DNA of 64,000 bases from Aculops lycopersici (lineage: Eukaryota; Arthropoda; Arachnida; Trombidiformes; Eriophyidae): NCBI GenBank assembly GCA_015350385.1, contig WNKI01000001.1, forward strand, positions 9,479,118 to 9,543,117, written 5' to 3'. Shown in pieces: positions 10,898 to 24,000 of this stretch. How positions within the stretch are numbered: the first letter of the stretch is position 1; each line of letters begins with the position of its first letter. Below the pieces are notes generated by a model. It ran no database searches. It was not told the origin of the DNA and saw nothing but the letters and a program-made list of their open reading frames with translations. The translations under genes and the position numbers were made by a program.

Positions 10898-13800
10898 TCA
10901 GGTGAGACTTTGCATTGAGGTTGAGAGGATTGAGTGGCGCAATGACTTAGAGGGAAGCGAGGTCATGGACGACGGATTGAAAAGCTTGTACCAATTGATG
11001 ACCACTGAGACTAGGTTTAAATCGTCGAGTTGGATTTGCACAATTCCCATCAGAGCTTTGTGGTTCATTCGTCCATAGTCGCCCCAAACAATGATCTGTA
11101 TTTCGGTTTGAGTGGAAAATTTTTAGTTAGTTGGTTATTTCAATCCTTATGAACGGAAATCATATCAGAGCCGAATGTGAAACCTGATAGACTTACCTGA
11201 AGAACACATTGGCGATAGTCCTCGCGGAATGTTAGCAGTTGCTGGTATAAGGGATCAAGTGTTCGCCTCGCCGGTTGCGTCTTGGCCTTCGCTATACATT
11301 TCCTATTCTTCATCAGGTAAACCTTGACGTAGGGAGCTGATTTGTTTCAGGGTTTGGAATTGATGGTTTCATGAAGGTCATTAGTATTTAACTTTATCTA
11401 GAAATCACTCTTTAAGATTTAGAAATATAAATTTGGCATATACTTACATGGCAGAGCCTTTGATCCCGGCTTTGATTGCAAACGTCTGGCTCGGATAACT
11501 TCGACTTCCAAGTTGCCCTTTCGGTCACTCAAACTCAATTGGATGTCGCCCAAATAAGGCGATGCAAGCGCCTGGCGCGAGACTATCTGCCCAGCACCGA
11601 GACCCTCGACAAAGCTACTGGTTGGATCGTTGGTGTCAAATCGACTGCCCGCTTGTAGCCAACTGATAAAGAGAGACACAATTTAGAGTTGATTAGCAAG
11701 AATTCATCGATACGATATTTAGATACATGATCAAGAATATATACTTACTTTGCTCCACTCTCGTTGCTAACACTTCCCTCGCCATCCGAAGAGACACTTG
11801 TTGTTTGCTTGACAAGGTGGCGAGCTGTTTGGGGCGCAACCTCCTCGCTTCTGTGGACACTAAACAGCGTCACCTGTTTCTTCCTGAAACCAAGTCGCTT
11901 CTTTGTACCCGACAGACTCAATTGAGTCGTACTATTGCTCTTCTTCGACAGTCCACCTGAGCCCCCGCTTATGCCCGCCGATTGACTCTTCAAGCTCTGA
12001 CTCGAGCCCCCAGCTCCGTCGCCGAAGCTCCGCTCATTTGAACTCTGCTGGTGACTATCGCGAACCCGAGCCCTCCTGTGCCGGCCCTCGCCACTTCCGC
12101 TTCCGCCTCCAGTGCCTCCCGGCGGAGTGGTTCCAGAGCCGCCGCCTCCGCCACCAAGCTCCTTGTCGGACAGCGAGGCAACTCCGGTATCGGAAAAACT
12201 ACTCGCCTCCTGCAACGACGATTGTTGCCTCGAACCCAAGCCGCCAGTTGTACCTGGCAGACCAATCTGGCGCCGACTAGCCGACGAGCGCCCGCCACCA
12301 CCTGTGGCCGAGTGCTCGCTTAAATCCTGAGCCAGGTGGGTGGTTGATGTGGAAGCGATCGGAGCCCCTCCACCTCCTCCAATCTCCATCTCGCCGGCGT
12401 AGGAAGCCGAAACGGCGCCTCCATTTGCGCCCAGCGGCGGGAAGTCGGGGCACCGACTCGCTCGGCGACTCTCGCGCGCCGTGTGCGGCAAGGTTCCGCT
12501 TAAACGCTGCCCTGGTTCCGACTCGAACGACGGGTACCCGGAAGCGGAGGGTCTATGACGATGCTGATACTGTTGGCGTTGTTGCTGCTGTTGCTGTTGG
12601 TGGTGCGGGTGTTGGTGTTGGTATTGCTGCGAGCCCTGCGACCAAGAGTCTCTCGGGCCGACGGAGGGACCACTAATGTTAAACTCACTGGCAGTCAGTG
12701 CGCCTCGATGGTGGCGATGGTGACTCGCCAGAGGCTCACCCTCGTCCTGGTGCATGTAGGTTGGTATCACAGGTGGCTGCTGCTGTTGGTGCTGTTGCCG
12801 TTGGTGGTGGTGTCCGGTTCGATGTCGATGGTGTCTGCTGCTTGAGTGGTGAGTCGATGAGTGTTGGTTATGGTCCAACGAGTACTGTTGATGGGGATCG
12901 CTGATTGAGTATGACGCGTTACTCGTTTTGCTTGCAATGGAACTCGATCGATCCTCGTTGTCCTCCGATTCTTCCGCACCACTGTGGTCCAAAGTCCCGG
13001 AAGCGGTGGCGGTGGTGGTGCCCGCCGTCGAACCAACACCAAGTCTTGGTCCCGCGGGATGATCGTGCCACCGATCGTTGGGCGGCATTGCGTTTCCACT
13101 GTACTCCTCACTATGTGTTCGCATATAACTCTCCTGCGAGTCTCGGTGGCGTCGGCCGTAAACGGGAGCCGAGATGCGCCCATCGAACGTGACGCCCTTG
13201 CTGAATCTTGGCGCCGGCGGCGCCGAGGGCTGCTGTATTACCACTTGTTGTTGTTCGATCGGAGGTTGAGTGACCGATGTCGCCGGGATGGTGGCTGCGG
13301 GTAAAACTGTTTGGTGACTTCTATGATGCTGTTGTTGTTGTTGGTGTTGAAGCGAATGAGAATGATGATGATGTTGATGTTGATGATAACGATGGGGAGT
13401 CACGCCAGGTTGCTGGTGGAGTTGATGATGCGACGAGTAGTCATCTATCAGCGAACGGCTTGCGTAATCGTATTGATGCTGCAAACCCGGACGCACATCG
13501 CTGCTAATCGGATGCGAGTGGGTGGCCAGTGGCGGCGAGGGCGGCGATTCAACCAATAAACGTTCATCTGGATGCTGGTGTCGATGGAGCCGCTCAATGT
13601 TCTGTTGCTGGTGGTGGTGAAAAGTTGGTGGGTGCGGCTCCTGGACCAGTCGGTCGACGTAGGGCGCCGAGGGATGGTGATGCATCGTTGGGACGGGATC
13701 TGGTTGTGCGAGAACCCGAGTGGGAATTGGAGGCGGGCCCAGCGGCGGCACTATCAAGCCTCCCGACGGCGGCGGGCTATCGTCTACCGCCGCGCCGGCC

Positions 13801-15059
13801 ACCTGTTGCCTTCGCGAGTGGTGGTGCTGGTGGTGCCGCGATCGCCGGCTGCTCTGAGGGACGTGGACATAGTAGAGTTTGCTCGAAGAAAGACCTCGTG
13901 TGTTAAGCTCACTATCACTTCCCATGGCCATTGAGCGTTGATATGTCGAAGATGGAATCATTGGGTTGTGATGTAATTGCTGCTGCTGCTGCTGGTAAAA
14001 TTGTGATGGATGTTGGAGCATTTGCTGTTGCTGTTGTTGTTGTTGCTGCTGCTGCTGATATGCCGACGGTTGCTGCTGATGTTGCTGGTAATGGACAGGT
14101 GAGTGATGGTGCAACTGATGCTGTTGCTGAAATGGTTGCTGATAATGTTGCTGATATTGAGGTTGCCTATGCGGCGATTGCTGGTAGACATGATGCTTGG
14201 ATGTTCTGTTTGTGTGATGATCCGGTGGAGGTAATTGGTGGTCCAGGTGATGATATTGCTGTTGCTGTTGCTGTTGATTGGTGGGCTCGTAGTAGGAATG
14301 TTGCTGCTGGTGGCGATTGTAGTGATGGCTATAGTGAGCGGGATTCGAGGTGTAATATGAATGTGAATGGGGATTCACAGTTGGAAGGATTTCCGGTTGC
14401 TGGTGCTGGTCGGGTAAATTTGTAGCTCCACTGCCGCCGCCGCCACTACCACCACCGATTACATCACGATGACTTGTCGTCGTTTCACTCAAACTCAACC
14501 GACTCGAGAGATCCAAGTCGAGCTGAGGTAGCATTCTGGCTGTCGTTGTGCTCAATGAATTGTAACCACTTGTAGTTTGCGTATCATCCCAAGATTGCGG
14601 TTGTTGCTGCTGCTGTTGCTGCTGGCCACTGGTGCCCAATGGAATTGGAATTATTGGTCCGGAGCTGCTCATGGAATTTCTGCCACCGACGCCACCACTA
14701 TTGTAACTTGCCGACGATTGGTGACTCAAATTACCAACACCTGCTGCCGATCCCGTCAACTGAGGTCCATCGCTCAGGTGCTGACTAAATGAATTGTCAA
14801 TTGAGTTTTTGTTGATTATATTCTCGTGTGATGGACGAATTGGTGCTTGGTGTTGAGTATTTTGATGTTGGTGGTGATGGTGATGATGGCGATACGAGTG
14901 GTCAATGTGGTGAGCGTGCGAGCCTAATTGAGAGTCGGCCAGGTAATTTAGTTGATTTTGGTGATGATCGTGGTGCTGGTTTCGTCTGGTCGTTGTTGTT
15001 GCGAATTGCGATAGTATTGCACTCTGGCCATAAAGTTCCAGGTGAGGTAACTTTTCCAT
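10898..15059 (-). CDS. RIM (regulating synaptic membrane exocytosis) protein: long Gln/His-rich region plus C2B domain
   Basis: Four coding exons join in frame: 15059-11749, 11662-11448, 11336-11197 and 11095-10898 (stop TGA). Each has GT-AG borders and consistent phase, giving 1,287 residues if the ATG at 15059 is used. The last three exons encode a clear RIM C2B domain: LGAGQIVSRQALASPYLGDI, KGNLEVEVIRARRL, KPGSKALPSPYVKVYL, ARRTLDPLYQQLL, VWGDYGRMNHKALMG. Before it lies the RIM-specific linker with SNSTTQLSLSGTKKR and VTLFSVHRSEEV. The 1,100-residue first exon is dominated by Gln, His, Ser and Gly runs. RIM scaffolds presynaptic active zones. The zinc-finger, PDZ and C2A domains are not visible in the window. 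Either upstream exons lie elsewhere and splice in near 15050, or this is a short RIM-gamma-like form. An in-frame TGA lies 19 bases upstream of the ATG. Confidence 0.9.
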
Positions 15060-15081
15060 CACTATTTCCAACTCAATTCAG

Positions 15082-17822
15082 CTAGACCATCACCAAGTCC
15101 AACTAAATTGGCAGGCCCATCTTAATGATTTTATATATTTCTATTAATCCTCCAATGAGACCCTTTTTTCTCTCTGTGTATAACAATGTTTCTTTGAAAT
15201 AGTATATATTTGGATAAACCTGATACTCGATGAGCTCGACCACCAAACTGGCGGGTGGCCGAGGAGCGGCGATAATATTCAATAGTTTCCAAGATTCTTC
15301 CCGATTTCTTCAAGACAATCTCGATTATTTGTCACATATTAAGTGTGATCAAAAATCCTCTTCCTCTTCTTTTGCTTTCTCAAATAATATGTAACCTTAG
15401 CCTGGTTCTTGAATTTTTATTTACTTGTTTCGAGTTAAACTCAAAACTCAAGCTCATGGTTTCGTCTTAATCTTGACGAAATTCGAATATAACTTTAGAC
15501 CAAAGTTATGTGTTGAAATTGTCGTTTAGCCGGACGAGCCGAGCTAAGCGGCCGATAGGCCTCAATATTTTAGCTCGACTCTCAATGGCTGATCAGATTT
15601 TCCAATCATTTGGGGTGAAGATGTAAATGAGTTTCAATGTTTTGTTGCCATCCGAGTTATTGGCGGTGATAATTTTAATATTGGTATTGTTGTTTTTGTT
15701 GTTGTGCCTCTTCTTTTCCAGCCAACAATCCATTTGCTCCTCCAACTGGAAGTACAATTTTACGCTTTAAAACTTGGATTGATCGGCAGACAAATATACC
15801 ACTAGTTAGCCGATGGGATTTATTGTAAAAGTTGCGCGTTGAATCCTAGACAATTGAATACAAAATATATCTATATAAATAACATGTACATGAATAACGA
15901 TTATTGTCGTTATTAATACTGTGCCCAGTTGCGCGCGCGCGACTTTCTCTCCCTATCTCTTTCTATTTCCCGTTCAGTCTAACGGATCCTCAAGCAGAGG
16001 CTGCTGCTTTGCGAGGCGCATAGTTAATGCCGTTGGCTATGGGTCTCGTGCAAGTCTTTGTGATGAAAACTACACAAGACTCGTAGCGTTTAGTGGTGCG
16101 AACACTAACTTGTGCGAGCAGCAGCAGCAGCGGCACAGCAAACCCAAGAGAGTATAGCGACGCTGACGTCGTGGTCGCTATACGTCGCTGTGAGTCGCAA
16201 CGACAAGACCGACCCACTAGACAGTGGGCTAGAGGCGGAGTAGAAGGAGGAGGAGGACACATGAAGATTCGCGCCGCGTCCGCCGTCATCGTCATAGTCG
16301 ATGGCGCCGTTGCTTTACACGCAATCGCAACACACAGTTGCAATTCTCAAGAGAGCGCGAGCGAGCGAACGAGTTGACGGCCGCAAAAGTCGCTAGGCGC
16401 TCGCCGCTATGCGCACTCGTTCAGCCGAGCGTCCCTTCGGCCCAACCGCCTGCTTGTCTCTCTCTGGCTCCCTCGTTCTTTCTCCTCTGCTATGTGTGCG
16501 AGTTGATCGAAATCTTTGCGACTGCCGCAGCCAACGGCGTCGCTTCTAGTTGCAATGCAGACCCTTTCGCTCGAGTGTAGCCCTTTGCTAGTCTACCGCG
16601 TTTTGCTCTAGGAGTCTAGCGGAGCTTCGCTTGCGCGTCCGGTTTGCATCGTTTTGTGTGCTGCGCGGCACAGAGCGCTCTTGACGCTTTAGTGGGTCGC
16701 ACAACTGCGGCTTCCGGTCGCACAGAAATAGTGTAAGTTTGGCTAGCTAGGCTCGTTAATAAATTGGCACAGATTTGGGGAAGCAAACCAAACACGTAGG
16801 TCGCAGAATACAGCAAACGCTTTGTTGAGTCTAACACCAAACGTTGATCTTTGATCGCACAGATTTTCCGACCCCCAGGCCTCAAAACTTAACCAAACTA
16901 AACGAAACCAGACCAACAAACAGATCAGAGTACGCCGAATGCAAGATCTGCTAGCGGCGCGCAGACTCTAGCTTTGGTGGCAGTCAGTTGGTCGCTGCGG
17001 TCTCGCCATTGCGATGCTGAATGGAACCACCAGTGCCACCGCATTTCGTCGTCCGGCCAATGAGCTGCGCGAATGTCGACGCTCCACTTTCTCCTCTCCT
17101 CTTCTCTTCTCTTCCCGCCTAGCCTCGCCTCTTGGCATCACAACTACCATTCTCTTGCTCCACTAACTTCACGCACCAACCACGCAGACGCCCACTCACT
17201 TGGCAGCGGCCCGAGCTGCTGGTGCTGCGGCGGCGGCAGTGGTCGTGGTCGTGGTATCGTGTACATAGAAACACAAACACGCGACTCTCTTTACAACTAG
17301 CCCAACAGTCAGCCAAACGGTGAAAGCGATGAAACTGAGGAGAGGCGAGGTTATCGAACTTCCCGACGCATGGACCTAGCGACACGCGCGCTCGACCACT
17401 CGGCACCCAACTGGCAACCATCTGCCATCTGGCGGATTTCGTGGGCAATCTTCATGGATGCATTGTATTCGCTTCGCAAAATCACAGGTGGCGCTCGGTG
17501 GTCTAAATGGCTCCTCTTTGTTTGGGTCGCGCTGCGTTTCCTCGTAGTGATGCCGGTTGAGGCTTTCGAGGCGACACACTTGCGCATGAGCAAAACATTC
17601 CTCGCCCGCTCGAAGAATTTGGCGACTTGTTGGCTCCTCTCTCTCTTCAATGCCTTGGGATGCGATTTCCTCTCCCTCCCAAAGTTTCAGTTTCAGTCTT
17701 GGCTCAGTTACAACTCAACCCAAATGTAAAAGAGTGAGATAAAAAGAGAATTGAAAGAGTTTCGTTGGTTCAAAAAGCTCAGCTAGTTCAGACCGGAAGT
17801 CGACCATAAATAGGCAAGCAAA
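15082..17822. other. Divergent intergenic region between RIM and beat; CpG-rich promoter-like
   Basis: No recognisable protein in 2.7 kb between two genes that point away from each other. The part from about 15930 to 17340 is CpG-rich with GA/CT tracts, typical of promoters in this window. It holds an inverted repeat (16152-16161 with 16174-16183, stem GTATAGCGAC) and two copies of the octamer GTCGCTAG/CTAGCGAC (16389-16396 and 17376-17383). The short open frames here lack any domain, so I treat them as chance. Confidence 0.5.
16152..16183. repeat. Perfect 10-bp inverted repeat with 12-base loop
   Basis: GTATAGCGAC at 16152-16161 is mirrored by GTCGCTATAC at 16174-16183. The core TAGCGAC is the same as in the dispersed octamer found elsewhere in the window. 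It lies in CpG-rich DNA between the divergent RIM and beat genes. Confidence 0.7.
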
Positions 17823-20800
17823 ATGCAAGAAGCGACACAAGCGCAGCTCAGACTCACAAGCAACAGAAGGCGCAATCGGCACTCGCCGCTAGCCCAAATC
17901 TCGGCAACGCTAGTGCTAGTCTCCCTTTGCGTCCATTTGTCAGGTAGGTTTTTTCTCTCACCTCGCATTCATCCCCAGAATTGGACGCGTTGATTGAATT
18001 TAAAAGAACTCCAACGATAATAGTGGCGAGAATTTGAGTGCGAGAACCGGAAATGCAAATGGTTGCTCCAAAACGAGCACATAACTCGAAACTAATGGGC
18101 AACTATCACCTGCTAGCAATGAAATGTGAGACTCCTCCTCAGCGAATTTCCACTTAACCTTATTGAAACGTTCTCTTTTCGGGGTGATGTTAGCCCCAAA
18201 GTCAAGTTAAGGAAAGTCTCTAGAGAGCTTAACCGAGGCGACTGGTTTGACTCGCGGCGGTCGGTGATCCATTCAGTTTGTTTGAGTTGCGTGGAGTGGT
18301 TCGAAGCGGAGTTGTTTTCGAACTTTCAGACTCGAAAGTTACTGTTTCAAGAGGAAGGCAAGCTCTACTTTACCAGTTTAGTAAGCGATAGCTCGACAGC
18401 GCCAAGCGGAAGTGCGAGCCTGCAGATCGACGACAATGAGATGTTTACAGCGATGACAAGGGAAAGCGGCAATGTTTGGCTGGCCATCGGTGCAAGGCTT
18501 TTTTAATTCACCTAATTGATTCGATCACGTGAAGTTGCTCCTTTTCGTTGCCTTTGTGTTTGCAAGTCGCTCGATGATTACGACGAAGCGATGACGACGA
18601 CGACGACAACTAACCACCGAATAGAAAGAGAGAGAGAGGAAAAGTTTTAAGTAAAATTCTCAATGTGGATTCGAGAGGAGGGGCGACACATGGCAAACTG
18701 ACAACGGTGTAAACATAACCACTGACCGCGTTCCAAAGAAAACCCCGCCATCCATTGAAAATGAGCACGAGAGTCGGCGAGGCAACAGGGAAAATGGCAG
18801 GCGGCAAGTGGCACTTTTGGTTGCCGCCATCGCAGCAGTCAACTGGCCGCTTGATGGATCCGTAGCTCGCATTTGCTAGCGTTGGCCAGCTGGTTGCGCT
18901 CTTTAATTTTGTCGCTCCTCTACTCTCTCGACTGCAAGCCACTAAAAGTGTGCCACTAAAATCTGAAAAAAGTCGACCAGAGCAAGTGGAGGAAAATGCG
19001 CTAATTGTCTGGTTAAATTATGATCACTGTCTCGCGTTTTGTTGTCGTCTGGTTTTTGCAGGAAAGCTGCCAACCAAAACCGAACCACTGCTCTGATTAA
19101 GCTTCGTACTCTGGTTTGCTCCGTTGCAATTGAGCCAACGAAGCAAAAAGGAGCCCAGATCGATGCGAGCAAAACAGAACGGAGCGGAACAAGGAAACGT
19201 GCAAATGGGCGCCAGATGAAATGATAGTTTTCATGTTTATCTCTAGTTTTCTCAGGTTAAGTCATATTTTCCCTTTTCCTCTCCCTCTCTTAACTTTCGT
19301 TACGAGAACCGGAAACCGCAATGCCGCCTCCATCTTGGCGCATGCAAATGACAGTTTGCCGGCTCGTGTGGCTAATGAGCGCCTTTGCTTCGGCTGCTCA
19401 TCCAGCAACCAGCCAGATGAACGTTGATTTGTTGTTTGTGTGTCTTGAAGCGCGACCATCGCCATGCTCGTTGTTGCGGTGGTTGCGATCAGGCGGCTCG
19501 ACTGCGCCACCGAGACGCACTTTTAATTACAAGCTGCGAGTTTGTTGGTTATCGTGCAGTTAGTTTGTTGCCCAACCAACGCAAACTCGGCTCGCATCTA
19601 TATGAGCCAAACTCTTTGGACTCACTCATCTGTTCAGCGGTGGTGTTGGTAGAGCGCCAACACTACGAATCCCGAACGTCGGGTTGAAAGGCTATCGAGA
19701 AAAAGAGAGAGAGAGGGAAAGACTCTAGCGACTTGAGTCGCTAGGTCCTCCTATCAGCTCATTGGTATTCAGGTTACAATATTGAGTCGCTTGTGTTTGT
19801 GCCGCCCGCTCGCTCGCCCGAAGGTTGTCCAACTAGAGCCAATCAATGGACTGACCAGCAAGTGAGAGCCGCGGGCGGCGGCCGGTCAGTTTCTCTCGAT
19901 CGGGTTCCAGTTCTATGTTATGCTTTGCGCATAACGACAAACATGGATACCAGTTAAATGTTTGCGACTCCTCATTAGTTGGTCAGTGGATTTTTTGTCC
20001 CCTTTGCTCTGCGAAATCCAATCAACTGATTGAATTTAGTCGAGTTCTTTTTATCATTGAGACTTCCAATCAGAAGGAGGCAGGAAACGAAATGAGAGAG
20101 CGCCAAATTCAAACTTGATTCCTTTCGCGAGAAACAATTGGATTGGATCGATGAAAAAATTTGCATTTCGTTCATGACTAACAGGTAACTCTAATCCAAA
20201 ATTAACCCAACTCAACTCAACGTGCAAAAATAGACCAACTTCGCTTCACGTCAATCCAAATTCCTGCTCTAGTTCAAAGGAACACAAACTTTTGGCTCAT
20301 TTGCCAGTTTGAGTTCAATAGGCCGACGGATAATCAACTCTACAGTGTCAAGTGGTACAAGCGAAACGAGGAGTTTTACCGATTAATTATGGGAGAAGGT
20401 TTGCTATCGACTTTAGACAGCAACTCGAGGCAACAGCAGCAACAGTATTTCCCACAGGCTGGCATCAACGTGATGGTAAGTTGATATGATATGGATTGGC
20501 CACGTTAATTGCCTTTCCTTGGTCGATCAACTTGGAACCAAAGTTGACTAACTCACTTCCACGCAATCGAATCTTATGACTTTCTGCCTTTGAAAATAAA
20601 ACTAAAACTAAAACCAAAACTTGACCCACTAACTAACAAATAAACTCGAACCGGAAACTGGAAATCGGCGAATCAAATGCTGAAACCAAAACAACGGTCT
20701 ACAACTGGGTATAAAAACGGGGAAAACTGTCGCAGATGAGCCAGTCAAATGCCACTCACGTTCGTCTACTAAATGCGTCCATCGAAAGTGAGGGCACTTA

Positions 20801-21036
20801 TGCTTGCGAGATATCGACGCAAAATTTGTCAACCATTCGATATGAGCGCGAAATTAGAGTCTACGGTTAGTATTTGTGTTAATGTTTGGTTTGCTTTCTA
20901 CACTCTCCGCTCACTACAGTCATCGTCGCTACTTATCGCTCGAGTCGATCGAGTTTCTTTGGAAAGGGCGAGCAGAGAGTGTTTCTCGGACCTTTACTGG
21001 AGAGCCAGCGCCAAGCCAACTAGCCAACACCAAAGA

Positions 21037-21067
<31 letters not shown>

Positions 21068-24000
21068 AAACAATTCGAGCTAATAAGTCGCTAGGCGCCA
21101 GTCGGTGTTTGTGTAGCGGACTTCGTTGCTGCAACCCTGAGACTAATACGTTTTACATTCAACTCTCGAAACTCTTGGCCTCCCTCTTAACATTCGGAAA
21201 TCGCCACTTACGACTACCACGGCTACTTAATGCCCAAATCAAACCCAAATCTCGCAGTGCTGCCCCAAACAAGACTTCAGCTTATTGGATTGCGGACTCG
21301 CTACTCGCTCGGCGATCGAGTTGAGCTCAATTGTTCGAGTGACTTTGCTCGGCCGGCGCCAGCGCTCAGCTGGTTCATCAACAACCGAAGGGTAAGTTAC
21401 TAGCCACTACGGGTTGCAATAGCAGTAGCGGTGCAGATTTAAACTTGATTGTGCTTGTGTTACACTCAAGCAGGCGTTGACTTATGGCTTAAATTTCAAC
21501 AGACCAAACCAAACACTTGAATTGACCGACTGAATGAATGCGACCAAAGCTAACCAACTTCCTCCTCTCTCTCTTCTTGTTCCGACTTCAACTTTCTCGC
21601 ATCTCCAATCCTCCCGGCGACTCAACAAAGATTCCCGCCGACGGAGCGACAGGCGGCGACATGCAGCAGCAGCGACCAGACAAATGGTTTGAGATTGAAA
21701 CTAAATCCTCGAGCAAATTCAATGAGCCAACACTAAGACGCTCGAGTTTAACGCTCAAATTCAAGCTAACAAGCGAATTGGTGGCCCAGTTCCTAAATTT
21801 GCCAACACCACTACCGACAGCAAGCAACCAAACAACAATCTCGACGACGACGACTGCGGCAAATCAGCAGCATCAACATAATCAATCTAACTTGACGTTA
21901 CGTTACGCCGCTCTCCCTGACCAACAGCACCAAAGGCGACCTTCCAATTTCCCAACTTCCGGTTCAAGTGGCGACCGGAGTAGTGCTAGTGCTAGTGGTG
22001 GACTCGAGCTAAGATTCCAATGCAAATACAAGCTAACGGAAGTGAGTGATGTAACGTTTAACGAGTTACTTATTCTTGGGCCCGGAAGTTCTGGGACGTC
22101 GACCGGCAACATGGCCGACGATTTAAATGGCTCAGCTCGGGATGACCTTACCGATAGTTTGAATGGAGCCGGAAACCGCCACCGGCAAATAGATAGCAAC
22201 GAGCAACTTAGAGCGAATCGAGCAACTTCCGGTTTGCGAATCTTTAAGTCGGTGGACAATCGGGTGCTGCAAAGCCGCAGTCCGGCGACTATAGGCGAGC
22301 TGATGCGATTGTTCAGTGGGCCGAGCACACAAAATAGCGGCGACAATTCAGTTTGCCAGTTGGGTTCGTTAGCACTGACACCTGAGGATCCGCTGATTGT
22401 GGTGGCGGATTTGAGCGAGTCGTTGTCGCAGTTTATTGCCCCGAGCAAATCGAATAACGAAGACGAGCACCGCGACGATGGCGATGGGGAAGCTGACGTT
22501 GGAGGAGACAACAGCGGCAACAATGGCGATGAGTCGGTTTCGCCTGGCCGACTTCCGGAGGACGAAAATGAAGTGATACATTGGGGCTCAAGTGAGAGCA
22601 AGAGGAACTACAATGGCGAACCAAGCGAACAGTTGAGACGTGAGCCCCGCTCAGTGGTTATACCTGGACCCAGTGGTTCCAGTTTGAGTGTCAATTGCAC
22701 CACAATTGGCGCTTTGGTCAAGCAGCAGCAACAGCAGCAGCAGCAGCAGAGACCGCAACTGATGACACAAACTGCAACGAGGGTCAAGTCGAGCAAGTCG
22801 CCTACCGGATACTGCGCCGACCTCACAACTCGCCGCCGACTGGCCATTAGTGGCAAATTTTCCACTCTCGCCGAGTCCCCTTCCATCGCTTCCGTTGCAA
22901 ATCCAACTCGCAGTTTATCTGCCGCTGGAGGTGGTAGTTTTGGTATGACTCGCAGCAAGAATCAGGCAAGACCACCTCAGCAGCCGCAGCACCACCAAGC
23001 AACCAACTGGCATCAGACTGCCTACTTGACGTTGGGTACATCTTACAAGTGGCTACAGCAGCAACACCAACAACAACAACAGAGACAAGCTACACGCAAC
23101 GGGGAAAGCGGCAGGAGCGACCATGATCCTGCTGAATCAACTGAATCAAGTGGCGACTTGCAGTTGCAATTGCAGGCGCCGCCTCTACTCGAGTGGTTCA
23201 TAAATAATCAAGAGGTAAGTACTCTGGGTGTGTGAAAATGTAGCACGAAACAGCGAGACATGAGGAGCAACAAAAACTCGAGGCGTGACATAGGGGCTAC
23301 CAGTGTAGTTGTAGTGTTAGTTGAGCAGCAACAACAACAATACCCAACTCCAACAACTTTGAGGTGATTAATGATGACCACCAATCGCATCGGTGGTCAG
23401 CTGGTTGGCTGGTAGGTCCACTGCGAGTCGAACTTTCGCCCACCGACAAACTAGCCAATTAACGGCCACTAATTGTCTCCGTAGTCATCGAGGTTAATGC
23501 TGCTATTGTGGTGGTTGTTGTCGTAGGCGGACACTCAGTAACCGGAAGTGGCCAGCGCCAGTTTGTCGTCATTATGACTCCTGTGTTTAAGTCAAGTTTT
23601 ATAAGTTTTATTGAGTTTATTCACATGAACTAACAAAAGTTTGGCGGCACACAAGAGAGAAACTGGAAGCAATGGTTTTTCCATTCGCTTACCTACATAT
23701 TGGCTTTGGCTCACTCGGTTGGTGGCCGTCAAGTTGCAAAGAATGACACTCGCCAAATCCGATTGCCATATGAGCGGCAATGTTGTCGCTTATCTCGATT
23801 CGCAGATCGTCAACCAAACGGCCGATCATCGTGATCACGTTCATTTCCGGTTCAAATAATGCCTCACTAATCTCTTCTTTGTGCTTGGCTCAAACTCTCT
23901 CTCGCTCAGTTTTTGGCATGCCGATGAAGTGGGGCAGTTCGTGTTTGGCAATCGGAAATAGCAGAGTGACAATCAAGGCGATCAAGTGAGGAGCTAAGAA

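Noticed and set aside
13931..14425. 164-codon plus-strand frame opposite the RIM Gln/His exon
   Set aside because: Reverse reading of CAG/CAA/CAT repeats; Ala/Val/Asp repeats are the expected artefact.
20773..21324. 183-codon plus-strand frame within beat
   Set aside because: Runs through an intron with a GA microsatellite in a frame different from that of the spliced Ig exons.
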